A stretch of DNA of 64,000 bases from Tibeticola sediminis (GCF_003843835.1 NZ_RKQL01000002.1:1-64000); one strand, 5' to 3'. Counted from the first letter of the stretch, positions 44,840-54,777 are shown. Notes: generated by a model not told the origin, from the letters alone. Translations and numbers: made by a program.

Positions 44840-46126
44840 TTAAATGCCGAGATTTTCCGCCCAGGCGAGCGCTTCCAGATGCGCCATGGCCACTTGGTGC
44901 TCAGTCAGCCCGAGCAAGGCCGCCGTTTCTTCGAGTCCGGAGTCGAGGTCGGTCTCGCAGGCACGAGCGATGTGCAGGTAGGGGCCGAGCGGCCCCGCTT
45001 CTTGCTGGAGCGCGAGCGACACGGTCTCGGGCAGGGCCAGTGGCCCCAGTGCCTCCTCGAGCGTCGTGCCCAACATCACGTCCAACATCGAAAACACGCC
45101 GGTCACGAAGGCGTGATCGGCGAATTCATCGGGCATGGAGTGCCGCGCGAGGATTTCCATCATTCGGCCGCGGGTGAGGGCGTTCAGTGCGAGCGCCGAA
45201 GCCGCGCTGTGACTGGGCGTGGTGACGAGCAGCAAGACGAGCCAGCGGAAGAGCTTTTTGTAGCCGAGGATCAAGATCGCGTGGCGAAACGACGTGATCT
45301 CGGTCATCAGCCCGAACCCGGAGGAGTTGATGTAGCGCAGCAGCTTGTACGACAGCGCGGGGTCTCCCTTGAGGGTTTCTTCGAGCTCGGCGATTTCGGC
45401 CTGTTTGTTGACCTGATCGATCAAGCGCAAAACCGTGGTGTAGGCCGGTGTCAGGGCCTTGACGGTCACCGTTTGTGGCCGCGCGAAGTAATACCCCTGG
45501 AACAGATGAAACCCGGCCGTCAGATAGTTCTGAAACGCCTCATGGGTTTCCACTTTTTCGGCCACGAGTTGGACGCCGCTGAGCGACTCGAGTTTGCGGA
45601 TCAAGGCGGGAAGTGCTGCGGCCGGCAAGGAGCGCGCGTCGATTTTCAGAAAACGGATGAACGGCAGCCAAGCTTTGTAGGCGGCGGTGGCGGTAAAGAC
45701 GCCACCCGCAAACCGAAAGCCTTGCTCGGCCAGGCGCTGGATGTGCTCTACCGCTTGGGCAATTCGTTCGGGATCATCGACCGGGACTCGCGGAAGCTCG
45801 AGAATGACCCGCTCGGGTTGAACCAGGTCGAAGTGATCGCCACCGAGCTCCGAGAGCTGCACGTTGACGAAGGCGAACTTGTCACCGAAGAGGTTTTCAC
45901 TGCCAACTTCGGAGAGCGCGTTGAAGAGCATCACCGAGTCTGCATTGCCGGCAAGCGGCAATGGCGCAGCGGTCGATGTCGCGCTTTCGCGGGCCAGCAA
46001 TTCGTAGCCGACGATTTTCTGTTTGCGGTCGACCAGCGGCTGGCGTCCGATGTGCACATGCCGCGCGCCGTTGGACGCCTCGGCGGCTGCATCGGGCGCG
46101 GAGGCGCCGGACATAGGTTCGGTCAT
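44840..46126 (-). CDS. EAL-HDOD signalling protein (YuxH type)
   Basis: 428 residues: an N-terminal degenerate EAL domain (about 20-215) and a C-terminal HDOD domain (about 220-420). The EAL portion opens HIGRQPLVDRKQKIVGYELLARE, where ELL replaces EAL, and lacks the DDFGTGYSS loop and most metal ligands, so it probably binds rather than cleaves c-di-GMP. HDOD features: LKGDPALSYKLLRYINSSGFGLMTEITSFRHAILILGYKKLFRWLVLLL. Same strand as ycgR, 25 bases upstream, so likely one unit that tunes motility. Confidence 0.87.
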   Translation of the reverse strand: MTEPMSGASAPDAAAEASNGARHVHIGRQPLVDRKQKIVGYELLARESATSTAAPLPLAGNADSVMLFNALSEVGSENLFGDKFAFVNVQLSELGGDHFDLVQPERVILELPRVPVDDPERIAQAVEHIQRLAEQGFRFAGGVFTATAAYKAWLPFIRFLKIDARSLPAAALPALIRKLESLSGVQLVAEKVETHEAFQNYLTAGFHLFQGYYFARPQTVTVKALTPAYTTVLRLIDQVNKQAEIAELEETLKGDPALSYKLLRYINSSGFGLMTEITSFRHAILILGYKKLFRWLVLLLVTTPSHSAASALALNALTRGRMMEILARHSMPDEFADHAFVTGVFSMLDVMLGTTLEEALGPLALPETVSLALQQEAGPLGPYLHIARACETDLDSGLEETAALLGLTEHQVAMAHLEALAWAENLGI

Positions 46127-46190
46127 GGGTGGCGAGTGTTTGTGATCATGCGCCTCAAACGGGCTCGAGGCTGCGCATCGAAGAGGTAAA

Positions 46191-49100
46191 TCATACGTCC
46201 GACCGCGTCCAGGCCGACAGCCAACTCCCGAGGTGATCCTCGAGCATCCAACGAGCGCGAACCTGTTGCTTCAGAGCGTCGCCCGCGGCACGCAGCGCAC
46301 TGCGGTCGTTGGCGAGCTCGCGCAAGGCTTTGGTCCATTCCTTGAAACGGTTGGGCACCCGCACGACCGGAAAATCCCCCTGGTAGGGGACGATGTCGGT
46401 GCAGACGACGGCATAGCCCAATATGCCGTATTCGAGCAGTCGCAAATGGCTCTTGGCTTCGTTGAAGGGGTTGATTTCCAACGGAGCCACGGCGATGTCG
46501 AGGTCGAGCGCGGCGAGCTTGGCGGGGTATTGGTCCAGAGGCACGCCAGGGTGGAATTCTCGGACGTACGGGCGCAGCGGCTCGGGGCACATACCAAAAA
46601 AGACCCAATCGAACTCATTCGCCGTCTCGCGCACGACGTCCCGCAGCAGTTCCAGGTCGCCGAGGTGGCCCACGCCGCCGGCCCAGCCCACCCGGGGTTT
46701 GGGGTGCTCGCGACGCGGCGGCTGCAGCGCCCCCCAGCGGGCGCGTTCGAGATAGTTGGGCTGAACGCGGACCTCATCACACAGCCCAGCATAGGCGCGT
46801 GCGAGCGGCTCGGTTGCCACCACCAGGCGATCGCACAGGCCGACCGCGCGGCGCAGGCGCTTGGGCATGTCCTTGTGCATGTGCTGGCGGTGAACGCTTT
46901 TTTGCGGCAGGTTCGTGATCAGGTCGTCGATTTCGAAAACCCGAAACGCCCGGGAGTGACGTCGGTGTTTTTCGAGGAATTCGATCTGGTGCCACTCGAG
47001 CTGGCGTTGCACGACGAGCGTGTCGGGCTCGATCCGTGCCATCTCGGCCGGCTCGAACAGGCGCATCGACTCCCAACCCTGCGTCATGCCGGCGCGGTTC
47101 AAGGCGCGCAGCGGCGCGATGATGCGGTACTCACCACAGCCTTCCCGGTCTGCCGCATGCGCGAGGATCCGGGGCCGTGGCCGCCAGTCTGGGTCCCAGC
47201 TCACGCAAGGCTGATCCTCGAGTTGGAATTCGGTGCTGGCAAGCGTCAAATGCCGGTTGTAGGCCGGATCTCGGCCGAGCAGCGGCAGCCAGCGTCGATA
47301 CATCGCCTCTTTCTCGGCTTCGAAGCGCTGGAGTTTGGCCGGGTCGGGCGGCGTCAAGGCTTCCTTCTGGGGCGGGTTCGTTTGCGGCGCAGAGTTCTGC
47401 GCCTTTTGCGTGGCCGAGCCTTCATGCAGCAACAGCGCAAAAGCCGTGAACACGACCCGGTAGCCGGCGGTGCGCACCTTCAGGCAGAGGTCGATGTCGT
47501 TGTAGGAGACTTTGAATGCGGTCTCATCGAGCCCCCCGACTGCCTCATAGAGCGACCGACGAATGAGCAGGCAGGCGCCAGTGACGGCCGAGAGGTCTTG
47601 CGTGAGCTGCGCGCGGCCAAAGTAGCCGCGGTCTTCGGGGGTGTGGCCAATGAACGGATGCTCGGCGGGACCGCGCATTCCCAGGATCACGCCGGCGTGT
47701 TGGATCCTTCCGTCGGGAAACAGCAGCTTCGCGCCGACGATGCCCACATCCGTTCGCACGGCATGACCCATCATTTCATCGAGCCAGTCCTCGTGCAGCG
47801 CGGCGGTGTCGTTGTTGAGCAGCAGCAGATACTCGCCGCGCGCCAGCCGGGCCGCCGCGTTGTTCATGGCCGAGAAGTTGAATGGCCCGGGTTGACGGAC
47901 CACCCGAAGACGCCCCCCGAGCTCGGCTTCCTTCGCCTCGATCGCCGCGAGATAGCTGCAGGCTTCCGGCGTTTCACTGCCGTTGTCGATGATCAGGATT
48001 TCGTAAGCCGGGTAGCGGGTTTTCTCGATGACCGACTCGATGCAGCGCTGCAACAGCGGGAGCTGATCGCGCGTGGGGATGAGGACCGAGACGAGCGGCG
48101 GCACCTCGGGCAGGGGCCAGCGCACGCGAAATGACGGCGGAAACGGACCGGGCTCGGCTTTCGCCCCAGGTGCCACGCGGTCGAGGTGGCGCTGCAAAGC
48201 CGCCTGGCCGGCGTCCAGAATTTCAGGGATCGAGCGCCGGGTATGCCCCGACCCCTGCAGACGGTGGTAGAGCACCTCGGGCACATGGCCGATGGCGGCC
48301 TCGCCCGCGCCGCTGGCCTGCAGGTGTTCCCAAGCGCGGAGCATCCAGTCGTAGTCCTCGGCGCCGTCGGCCTGTGGGTCGAATCCGCCCAAGGTCTGGA
48401 ACAGATCCCGCCGAATCAGCAGCAGGCCTCCGACATACGGGAGACTGCGCAGATAGTCGAGGTTGAAGTCGGGCTTGCAATGGGGGTGCAGATGCTGCCC
48501 TTCGGCGCTGAGCTGGTCTTCGTCCGTGTAGACGATTTGCCACCCGGGATGCTGACGCAGCGCATGGGCGATGCGGAAGAACGCATCGGGGGCGAGTCGG
48601 TCCCCGGCATCGATGACGCCAACCCAATCGGCCCCACTGCCGATCAGCTGCGCGTTGGCGTCCGCGATCAGCGCTGCGGCGTCCCCGCGCGGCTCCAGCA
48701 CTTGGGACTCGCCGGGCAGCCATTGATCCGCGAGACTTGCGGCGCTCGCATCAGCGCCGAAGGCGTTCTCGGGATGCGGCAGCACCGCAATCGTAAAGCG
48801 GGGCAGGCCCGCCGGCTCCTGGCGCCAGCGCTCGATTGTTTCTTCGGCCCAGGAGCGTTCGGTGGGCAAGCATCGAGCTTCGGGGAGCCAGGGCAGGGTT
48901 GGTAGGGGGGAGGGCTGAGTGTCCGTCTGACCGCCAATAGCCGAGGTGACCGCCTCTTTGAGGTGGACATCCTGTCCACCGCCGAGGTGCAGCCGGACTC
49001 TCCAGGCATGAGGCTCGCACCGGGCCAGTCGTGCCCGTGCCGCTTCGACGACGACCGCTGGAGCAATTTCCTCCATGCAGAATGATCGACCGAATTTGCA

Positions 49101-50912
49101 GCGGGGATTGGTGTTTGGCGCGGGCAGATCATGCAGACAACCGGCGCAGTCGACCGGCGAGCGTAAGGCGGTCTGGTCGGCTCCGAAGGGCACGCGCAAG
49201 CGTGGATCGGCCATTCCGTAGAGGCCAACGGCAGGCGTCCCGACTGCAGCGGCGATATGCAGCAATGCGGAGTCGGGGCCCACGAGGAGGTCGGCAGTCG
49301 CAATGGCTGCAGCCGTTTCGCGCAAGTCCAGTCGATTGACGAGGTTGAGGATCCGTTCGGCCGCCGGCGGCTGAAAATCAGCGCCCGCACCAACGGCGAT
49401 GATGCCGACCTCTGTGTCTGAGCTGAAGGCGCTGAGAAACTCTGCCCAATGAGAAGGTGGCCAGGAGCGATCTGGCGTCGCGCCCATATGGACCGCGACG
49501 ATACGTTTCACTGTTCCCCAGGATGGGCCCGCGCCCGCCATCCACTGGTTCACCTGGGCGTAATCGCGGCGGTCGAGGTGCAGTTCCAGCGCGGGGTTTG
49601 GTAGTGTGACTCCGGCCTCTTCGGCGTAGGCGCTCAGGATGTGCTGCTTTGGCCGCCGTTCGTAGGCGACGTCCAGATTGATGACCTGGTCATCTGGCCG
49701 AGGGCGGAAGTCCGAGGACGTCGCCATCAGAAGGTCCACGTTCGGATTTCCCGCAAACACCTCGTCGATATCGGTCGAGACGACTATGGTGTGGTCTGGG
49801 AAGCGCTGCCGAACCGCGCGCACGATCGGCGTGGCTTGCAAGACATCCCCGCGCGCGTACCGCCGCTGCACCACGATCCTGGGGCGCGGAGGCGCTGGTC
49901 GGGGACCTTCGAGCAGCATGAGATAGTCCTCATCCCAGTCGGGATCGATTTGACTCAAAGGCGTGATGCGGCCCGTTTCTTCGAGCGCGTTTTCGGTGAA
50001 TCGCGGCCGTCCCTGTCGCCAGTAATGAACCCGCTCGAAATGGGGTTGCAGGAAGTCCCGAATGCGGCGGTAGTTCCACGCGCTCCAATGATGCGGATTC
50101 AAATGGAACCCGTGCCAGCGTTCGCAGGGCAAAGACACTAGCATTCGACCGCCTGGCGCAAGGCGTCGCTTGAGTTCCATCAAAAAGGCTTCAGGGTCGG
50201 GCGTGTGTTCGATCGTTTCCAGTGAAAAAACCCAGTCGAAGCCGCTCTCCTCGAGCGCCTCGATCGGGCCCAGATGGAAGCGCGCGCGTGCCTCCGGATT
50301 GAGTCGTCGTGCGAGTCCAATCGCTAAGGCGTCGAGGTCGACGCCGAGGTAATCGGAAACCCCTGGGCGTCGCTCGAGCAGCCAAGCCGCACCATATCCG
50401 GGTCCGGTTGCGACCTCCAGAATACGCCCGGAGTGGACCCGCTCCTGGACCCATTGATAGCGATTCAACACCTGGGCCGAGGTCCAATAGTTTTCGAGTC
50501 CCGGAATCGAGCGGCCGTCGAGCATTTGTTGGACCGAGCCACCGAACACCCGGTCAAAGTCGCCGATCGGGATGACTTGTCCCAGTCGCGGCTGTTGCCG
50601 CCATAAAGCCAGCACGCGCGAGGAAATTTCCGCCAGAAATTGGGCGGGCCAAGCAGCAAACACCTCGGGCCAAACGAGGCGATTTCGGAGAGTGTCCAGG
50701 GGCAACGCCAGCGCTGGAATCAAGCGTCCCCGGCTCGGGACGTAAAAGTACAGATCGGCGTGAGGCTGAGCTTGCCCCTCAATGAGCAGGGCGTCGAATC
50801 GGACCGTTACCGGTTCGATACGCTGCGCACTGAGCGTTTGCAGGGTGACGCGGCGATGCAGTTGCCGCTCGTTCAGCTTGGAATCAACGTCAAAAGCGCG
50901 CTGCAAGTTCAA
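46191..50912 (-). CDS. Multidomain methyltransferase-glycosyltransferase, putative flagellin glycosylation
   Basis: 1573-residue cytoplasmic protein. Parts: unassigned N-terminus (1-150); class I SAM methyltransferase (about 155-300; GRILEVATGPGYGAAWLLER and WVFSLETIEHTPDPEAFL); a GT9/heptosyltransferase-like domain (about 345-635; VVQRRYARGDVLQATPIVRAVRQRFPDHTIVV, LLVGPDSALLHIAAAVGTPAVGLYG); a GT2-like domain (about 720-930; IVYTDEDQLSAEGQHLHPHCKPDFNLD); a full GT2 (about 955-1200; VSVLIPTRDQLPLLQRCIESV, LLLLNNDTAAL, VSYNDIDLCLKV); and a GT4-like end (about 1270-1573; PRVGWAGGVGHLGDLELL). Its place next to flgL suggests flagellar glycan assembly, but O-antigen or capsule synthesis is possible. 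Confidence 0.8.
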   Translation of the reverse strand: MNLQRAFDVDSKLNERQLHRRVTLQTLSAQRIEPVTVRFDALLIEGQAQPHADLYFYVPSRGRLIPALALPLDTLRNRLVWPEVFAAWPAQFLAEISSRVLALWRQQPRLGQVIPIGDFDRVFGGSVQQMLDGRSIPGLENYWTSAQVLNRYQWVQERVHSGRILEVATGPGYGAAWLLERRPGVSDYLGVDLDALAIGLARRLNPEARARFHLGPIEALEESGFDWVFSLETIEHTPDPEAFLMELKRRLAPGGRMLVSLPCERWHGFHLNPHHWSAWNYRRIRDFLQPHFERVHYWRQGRPRFTENALEETGRITPLSQIDPDWDEDYLMLLEGPRPAPPRPRIVVQRRYARGDVLQATPIVRAVRQRFPDHTIVVSTDIDEVFAGNPNVDLLMATSSDFRPRPDDQVINLDVAYERRPKQHILSAYAEEAGVTLPNPALELHLDRRDYAQVNQWMAGAGPSWGTVKRIVAVHMGATPDRSWPPSHWAEFLSAFSSDTEVGIIAVGAGADFQPPAAERILNLVNRLDLRETAAAIATADLLVGPDSALLHIAAAVGTPAVGLYGMADPRLRVPFGADQTALRSPVDCAGCLHDLPAPNTNPRCKFGRSFCMEEIAPAVVVEAARARLARCEPHAWRVRLHLGGGQDVHLKEAVTSAIGGQTDTQPSPLPTLPWLPEARCLPTERSWAEETIERWRQEPAGLPRFTIAVLPHPENAFGADASAASLADQWLPGESQVLEPRGDAAALIADANAQLIGSGADWVGVIDAGDRLAPDAFFRIAHALRQHPGWQIVYTDEDQLSAEGQHLHPHCKPDFNLDYLRSLPYVGGLLLIRRDLFQTLGGFDPQADGAEDYDWMLRAWEHLQASGAGEAAIGHVPEVLYHRLQGSGHTRRSIPEILDAGQAALQRHLDRVAPGAKAEPGPFPPSFRVRWPLPEVPPLVSVLIPTRDQLPLLQRCIESVIEKTRYPAYEILIIDNGSETPEACSYLAAIEAKEAELGGRLRVVRQPGPFNFSAMNNAAARLARGEYLLLLNNDTAALHEDWLDEMMGHAVRTDVGIVGAKLLFPDGRIQHAGVILGMRGPAEHPFIGHTPEDRGYFGRAQLTQDLSAVTGACLLIRRSLYEAVGGLDETAFKVSYNDIDLCLKVRTAGYRVVFTAFALLLHEGSATQKAQNSAPQTNPPQKEALTPPDPAKLQRFEAEKEAMYRRWLPLLGRDPAYNRHLTLASTEFQLEDQPCVSWDPDWRPRPRILAHAADREGCGEYRIIAPLRALNRAGMTQGWESMRLFEPAEMARIEPDTLVVQRQLEWHQIEFLEKHRRHSRAFRVFEIDDLITNLPQKSVHRQHMHKDMPKRLRRAVGLCDRLVVATEPLARAYAGLCDEVRVQPNYLERARWGALQPPRREHPKPRVGWAGGVGHLGDLELLRDVVRETANEFDWVFFGMCPEPLRPYVREFHPGVPLDQYPAKLAALDLDIAVAPLEINPFNEAKSHLRLLEYGILGYAVVCTDIVPYQGDFPVVRVPNRFKEWTKALRELANDRSALRAAGDALKQQVRARWMLEDHLGSWLSAWTRSDV

Positions 50913-51041
50913 GGTTCATCCTCGAGATCAAGGCGTTTTACCGAAGGCAATGCTGAGCCAGTCCCCGGCGTGCCCCTCAGCCCTGCCATTGTTTCGGCGA
51001 TGGCGGCGGCTGGTGGGTTCATTGCTTGTACGACCCGTACT

Positions 51042-52295
51042 CTACAGATACTGGAACAGGTTCATCCCCTGTAACTGCATGAATGCCTTTTGCGCGGCTT
51101 GCAGGGCGGTCAGGCTCTGCTGGTAGCGTGTGATGACTTCGGGGTAGTTGATTTGGGTCAGTTCGGACTGTTCCGTTTGCAGGCGGACGGTGAGGCTGGT
51201 GTTTTGCGCCTGAACTGCCTGCACTTGTTGCAATCGGGCGCCGATGGTGGCCTGGGTGTCGAGCAGCCGGGTTTGGTTTTGGTCGAGGCTTGCGAGCGCG
51301 TTGCTGATCGCTTGGGCGCGACGCGCATTCGTGCCGGGCGATGTGTCGGTCGCCGTCAAGGCTGCGGCGAGCGACTGGAAGGTCTCGAACAGTCCCTGGG
51401 GCGACGCCGCTTGCACGGTGAATTGATCGCCGTTGGCGGGCGTGCCCAGAATGGGGACGGTGATGGCCGGGCTGCCGCCGGGCGGCAAACCCAGGCTCAT
51501 GCCCTCGGTGTAACTGCCGCTGGCCATCGGGGTGGGCGAAAACACGCCACCCGTTCCGCTGGTGATCGTGTAGGTGGTGCCGCTGCCGGAGCCGCTGAAG
51601 CTGATCTGATATTGCGTGCCATTGACGAGCAACAGTTGGTCGGCCAGTGCGCGGTCATTCACCGTGCCCGGCCCGGCCGTGGCGCTGCCGCTGTTGGCCG
51701 GGTTGGAACTGACGGTGAACTGTCCGTTGGCCGCCCGGGCGCTGAGGAAAATGCCGTCGCCTGCGTCGCTGATGGCCGCGCTCAAGCTGGGGCCCAAGGC
51801 CAATTGGTTTTGGCCGCCATCGCCCAGATAGCGCACACGCCCGTCGGCCTCGAGCACGAAAGGCATCGCGTCGCTCTTGCTGCCCGCGAAGATGTAGTTG
51901 CCTTGGCCATCTTGGGTGTTCGCGTACTGCGCCAGCTGTTCGACATAGCCTTTCATGGCGGCCGCGGCGTTGCGCAGATCCTGCGCATTGACCGTGGCGT
52001 TGTTCATCTGCACGGCCAACTGCCGAACCTGGTCGATCAGCGTGCCCACGCTTTGCAGGGTCTTGCTTTCGAGTTGCAAAGCACCCTGGGCGTATTGGGC
52101 GTTCTGCGTGTAGGTGCCGAGCCGTTCGATCTGGCCGTTGAGCGCGGCGTTTTGAGCGACCGCCACCGGGGCATCCGAGGGGTTGACGATGCGGCTGCCA
52201 GTGGCGAGCTGCTGGCTCAGGGTGTTGAGCGTGTTCTGCTGGTTGAGGATGCCGGTGAGGCTGGAGCCGTAGAACTGGGGGGTACTGATGCGCAT
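51042..52295 (-). CDS. flgL: Flagellar hook-filament junction protein FlgL (HAP3)
   Basis: 417-residue junction protein between hook and filament, exported with FlgN help. Flagellin-like ends: MRISTPQFYGSSLTGILNQQNTLNTLSQQLATGSRIVNPSDAPVAVAQNAAL at the start and RLQTEQSELTQINYPEVITRYQQSLTALQAAQKAFMQLQGMNLFQYL at the end. The centre (about 150-290) is a Gly/Ser/Thr-rich variable domain. Start at 52295 is fixed by the conserved MRIST. Longer than E. coli FlgL (317). Confidence 0.95.
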   Translation of the reverse strand: MRISTPQFYGSSLTGILNQQNTLNTLSQQLATGSRIVNPSDAPVAVAQNAALNGQIERLGTYTQNAQYAQGALQLESKTLQSVGTLIDQVRQLAVQMNNATVNAQDLRNAAAAMKGYVEQLAQYANTQDGQGNYIFAGSKSDAMPFVLEADGRVRYLGDGGQNQLALGPSLSAAISDAGDGIFLSARAANGQFTVSSNPANSGSATAGPGTVNDRALADQLLLVNGTQYQISFSGSGSGTTYTITSGTGGVFSPTPMASGSYTEGMSLGLPPGGSPAITVPILGTPANGDQFTVQAASPQGLFETFQSLAAALTATDTSPGTNARRAQAISNALASLDQNQTRLLDTQATIGARLQQVQAVQAQNTSLTVRLQTEQSELTQINYPEVITRYQQSLTALQAAQKAFMQLQGMNLFQYL

Positions 52296-52315
52296 GGCGA
52301 GTCCACCGTTTGGGG

Positions 52316-54325
52316 TTACTGAACGGCCTGCAACAGTGAGGCAAACAGCGTGTTGCCCACCTGGATGGCTTTGGCGGCAGCCTGGTAAGCCTGCTGGAAC
52401 TGGATCAACCGGGCAGCCTCCTCGTCGAGGTTGACCCCCGCGATCGCTTGGCGCGATGCTTCGTTTTGCCGCGCCACTGCCTCGGCGGCATTGGCCGTGT
52501 TTTGCGCGAGGTTGCCTTGACTGGCCACTCGGCCCACCAGCTGGGCATAGGCCGATTCGAGGGAGGTGCGGGCGGGCGTCGTGGGCCCGGCATCGAGAAG
52601 CTTGGCCGTCTGCAACGCGGCCATGGCGCGGGCATTTCCGCCGTTGCCTGGCCCCGGTGGCGAGAGCGTAAAGGCGTCCCCCGACACGGCGGTATTGCCC
52701 GAAAGCGTCACGGTCCAATACCCGCCCGGACCGGGGCTGGGGTAGGGAACCGAGATCGTCGTCCCGCTGCTGCCAAGCGTCAGACTGCCCGTAGCGAGGA
52801 TGGGCGCCGTGGTGCCGGGCTGGGTGACGGTAAAGCCGATGCTTTGTCCGCTGGTGCCCCCGCTCGTCAGCGTGATTTGCAACGCCTGCGGGGCGGTTGC
52901 GGAGACGAGCACGGAGCCGCTCGTGGCCGTAGCGGCGCCCGCCGAAAGCGTCAGGTTCCCCAGGTTGGTGTTGACCAGCGCACCGCTCGACAGCGCGCCG
53001 GCGCTGCTGACGTAGGGGGCGGCCGCGGCGATTTTCCTGGGGTCGGTCAGCAATGCGCGCATACCGTAGGCGGCTGCGGCGGTCGGCTCGACCTGGAAGC
53101 GGTCGCCAGCCTGGGCGCCTTGGACACTCACCCGCACGCCGTCGAAGTCGAGCTGCGTGACTGGGCCTAAGTTGGAAACCGTCAGTGCGACCGCTTGCTG
53201 GGTGCTGCGGTCGATGGCATTCCACGCGGCGCCGTCGTAGCTCAGTTCGTAGGCCGTCGCCCTCAGCCGGCTGGCGTCCGTGACGCTACCGCTGATCGAC
53301 ACGCCGCTGCTGTTGCCGCTGGCCCCAAGCACCTGGACCGGACCGACCTCGAACAGAGGTCCACCAAACTGGCCGTTCAGATCGAGCCCCTGCGCTTGTT
53401 GGGCATTGACCGCGCTGGCCAGGCCGGTGGCGATCAGCCCGAGGCTGCGTTGGGCGGGTTGGAGCGACTGTTCGCGGAATTGAATCAAGGCGCCGAGCGC
53501 GCCGCCTTGCAGGCTGGAGGACAGGCTGTTTGGGTTGCCCACATAGCCGATCTCCAGCGCGGACGGATCAAAGCTGCCGGGCTTGGCCTCGAGCGCGAGC
53601 GCACGCTCTCCCGCGACCAGCACCTGACCGTTCGAGGTGTAGATGTTCAGCGCCGCCCTTTGGCGCACGACGCTGATGCCGACCTGGCCTGCCAGTTCGG
53701 TGATCAGTTGGTCGCGCTGGTCCAGCAGCGTGTTCGGCGACTGGCCGGAACCCGACAAGTCGTTGATCTGCACATTGAGTTGTGCGATTTGGCGCGTGAG
53801 CTCATTGACCTGCTCGACCCCCTGGCGCAGCCGCAGATTGAGGGCATCGTTCATCTCATAGAGCTGGCTCGCCGTGGTCTGCACCGTCTGCGCGAGCGTT
53901 TGCGCCTGCCCCAACATGGTTTGCCGTGCAGCCGTGTCAGCAGGATAAGCCGCGACCTGCGCGACGCCGCTCGAGAAAAACCGGTTCAGCGAGGACCCGA
54001 GACCGGCGACGTCGTTCGCGATCAAGCCCACCAGCGGTTGCAGCAAGTCATTGAACGTTCGCGCGCCGCTGGCGCTGGCGGTCGAAGACCAGATCTGCCC
54101 TTGGACGAACGCGTCGTAAGAGCGACTGACGGTTTCGGCCAGGACGCCGTTGCCCAAATAAAGCCCGCCGAGTTGGCTGGGCGCCTGGGGCGTTTGCAGC
54201 AGGGTCTCGCGGCTGTAGCCCGGCGTGTTGACGTTGGCGATGTTGTTGCCCGTGACTTGCAGGGCTTTTTGAGCGGCCTGCAGCCCCGTGAGGGCGTTGC
54301 CGACGAGGCCAGAGATCCCGCCCAT
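52316..54325 (-). CDS. flgK: Flagellar hook-associated protein FlgK (HAP1)
   Basis: 669-residue first hook-filament junction protein. N-terminus LVGNALTGLQAAQKALQVTGNNIANVNTPGYSRE is the rod/hook family signature, and the C-terminus NLDEEAARLIQFQQAYQAAAKAIQVGNTLFASLLQAV is the complementary helix. The middle carries the usual variable region. GAGAGG five bases before ATG 54325 supports the start. Twenty bases separate it from flgL. Confidence 0.96.
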   Translation of the reverse strand: MGGISGLVGNALTGLQAAQKALQVTGNNIANVNTPGYSRETLLQTPQAPSQLGGLYLGNGVLAETVSRSYDAFVQGQIWSSTASASGARTFNDLLQPLVGLIANDVAGLGSSLNRFFSSGVAQVAAYPADTAARQTMLGQAQTLAQTVQTTASQLYEMNDALNLRLRQGVEQVNELTRQIAQLNVQINDLSGSGQSPNTLLDQRDQLITELAGQVGISVVRQRAALNIYTSNGQVLVAGERALALEAKPGSFDPSALEIGYVGNPNSLSSSLQGGALGALIQFREQSLQPAQRSLGLIATGLASAVNAQQAQGLDLNGQFGGPLFEVGPVQVLGASGNSSGVSISGSVTDASRLRATAYELSYDGAAWNAIDRSTQQAVALTVSNLGPVTQLDFDGVRVSVQGAQAGDRFQVEPTAAAAYGMRALLTDPRKIAAAAPYVSSAGALSSGALVNTNLGNLTLSAGAATATSGSVLVSATAPQALQITLTSGGTSGQSIGFTVTQPGTTAPILATGSLTLGSSGTTISVPYPSPGPGGYWTVTLSGNTAVSGDAFTLSPPGPGNGGNARAMAALQTAKLLDAGPTTPARTSLESAYAQLVGRVASQGNLAQNTANAAEAVARQNEASRQAIAGVNLDEEAARLIQFQQAYQAAAKAIQVGNTLFASLLQAVQ

Positions 54326-54326
54326 G

Positions 54327-54746
54327 TCAGCCTCTCCCCAGGCTATGTCGCGTCGGCACGGCCGCAGCCGGCGCGGCGGAATAGAGCGCCGAGGAAGCCG
54401 CCCGGTGGTGGCGCTCGAGCATTGAGGCCAGCGCAGCCAGGCGCTGCTCGACGAGGGCTTCGAGTTCGGTGGACTCCGCTTGGAGTTGCCGCACCAGCGC
54501 GTCCAAGGTTTCGGAGGTGGTGGTGGCTTGCCTGGACTGACGTCGGGCGGCGTGCGCGGCCAAGGCCTCGAGCAGAGGCGGCCAGACCGGCTCGAGCGGC
54601 AACGGCGTGGCGTCGTGGTCGTGCGCGGGGACTGCACGCATCCCGGTCGTTGCCGTAAGCGCCCGACGTTGCGCCTGCAGCGAGGCAAGGACGCGCTGGA
54701 CGGCCTCGGCTTCGTCGACCTCAAAATCCGTTGGGGCGTAGGGCAT
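54327..54746 (-). CDS. Small helical protein between flgJ and flgK, unknown
   Basis: 139 residues, one base before flgK and 31 after flgJ, so surely part of the flg operon. Starts MPYAPTDFEVDEAEAVQRVLASLQAQRRALTATTG, has a Pro-rich middle (HDATPLPLEPVWPPLLEALAAH) and a predicted coiled coil (TSETLDALVRQLQAESTELEALVEQRLAALASMLERH). It resembles no flagellar protein I can name; size and helix pattern would fit a chaperone or assembly factor, but FlgN is already present at 42892. The longer frame upstream to 54836 overlaps flgJ. Confidence 0.6.
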   Translation of the reverse strand: MPYAPTDFEVDEAEAVQRVLASLQAQRRALTATTGMRAVPAHDHDATPLPLEPVWPPLLEALAAHAARRQSRQATTTSETLDALVRQLQAESTELEALVEQRLAALASMLERHHRAASSALYSAAPAAAVPTRHSLGRG

Positions 54747-54777
54747 GGAAAGACTCCGCGAGTGTGGCTCCATAACG

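Noticed and set aside
50913-51041. Possible sigma-54 promoter for the glycosyltransferase (TGGCTC...TTGCC on the minus strand)
   Set aside because: The distance between GG and GC is one base short of the required spacing.
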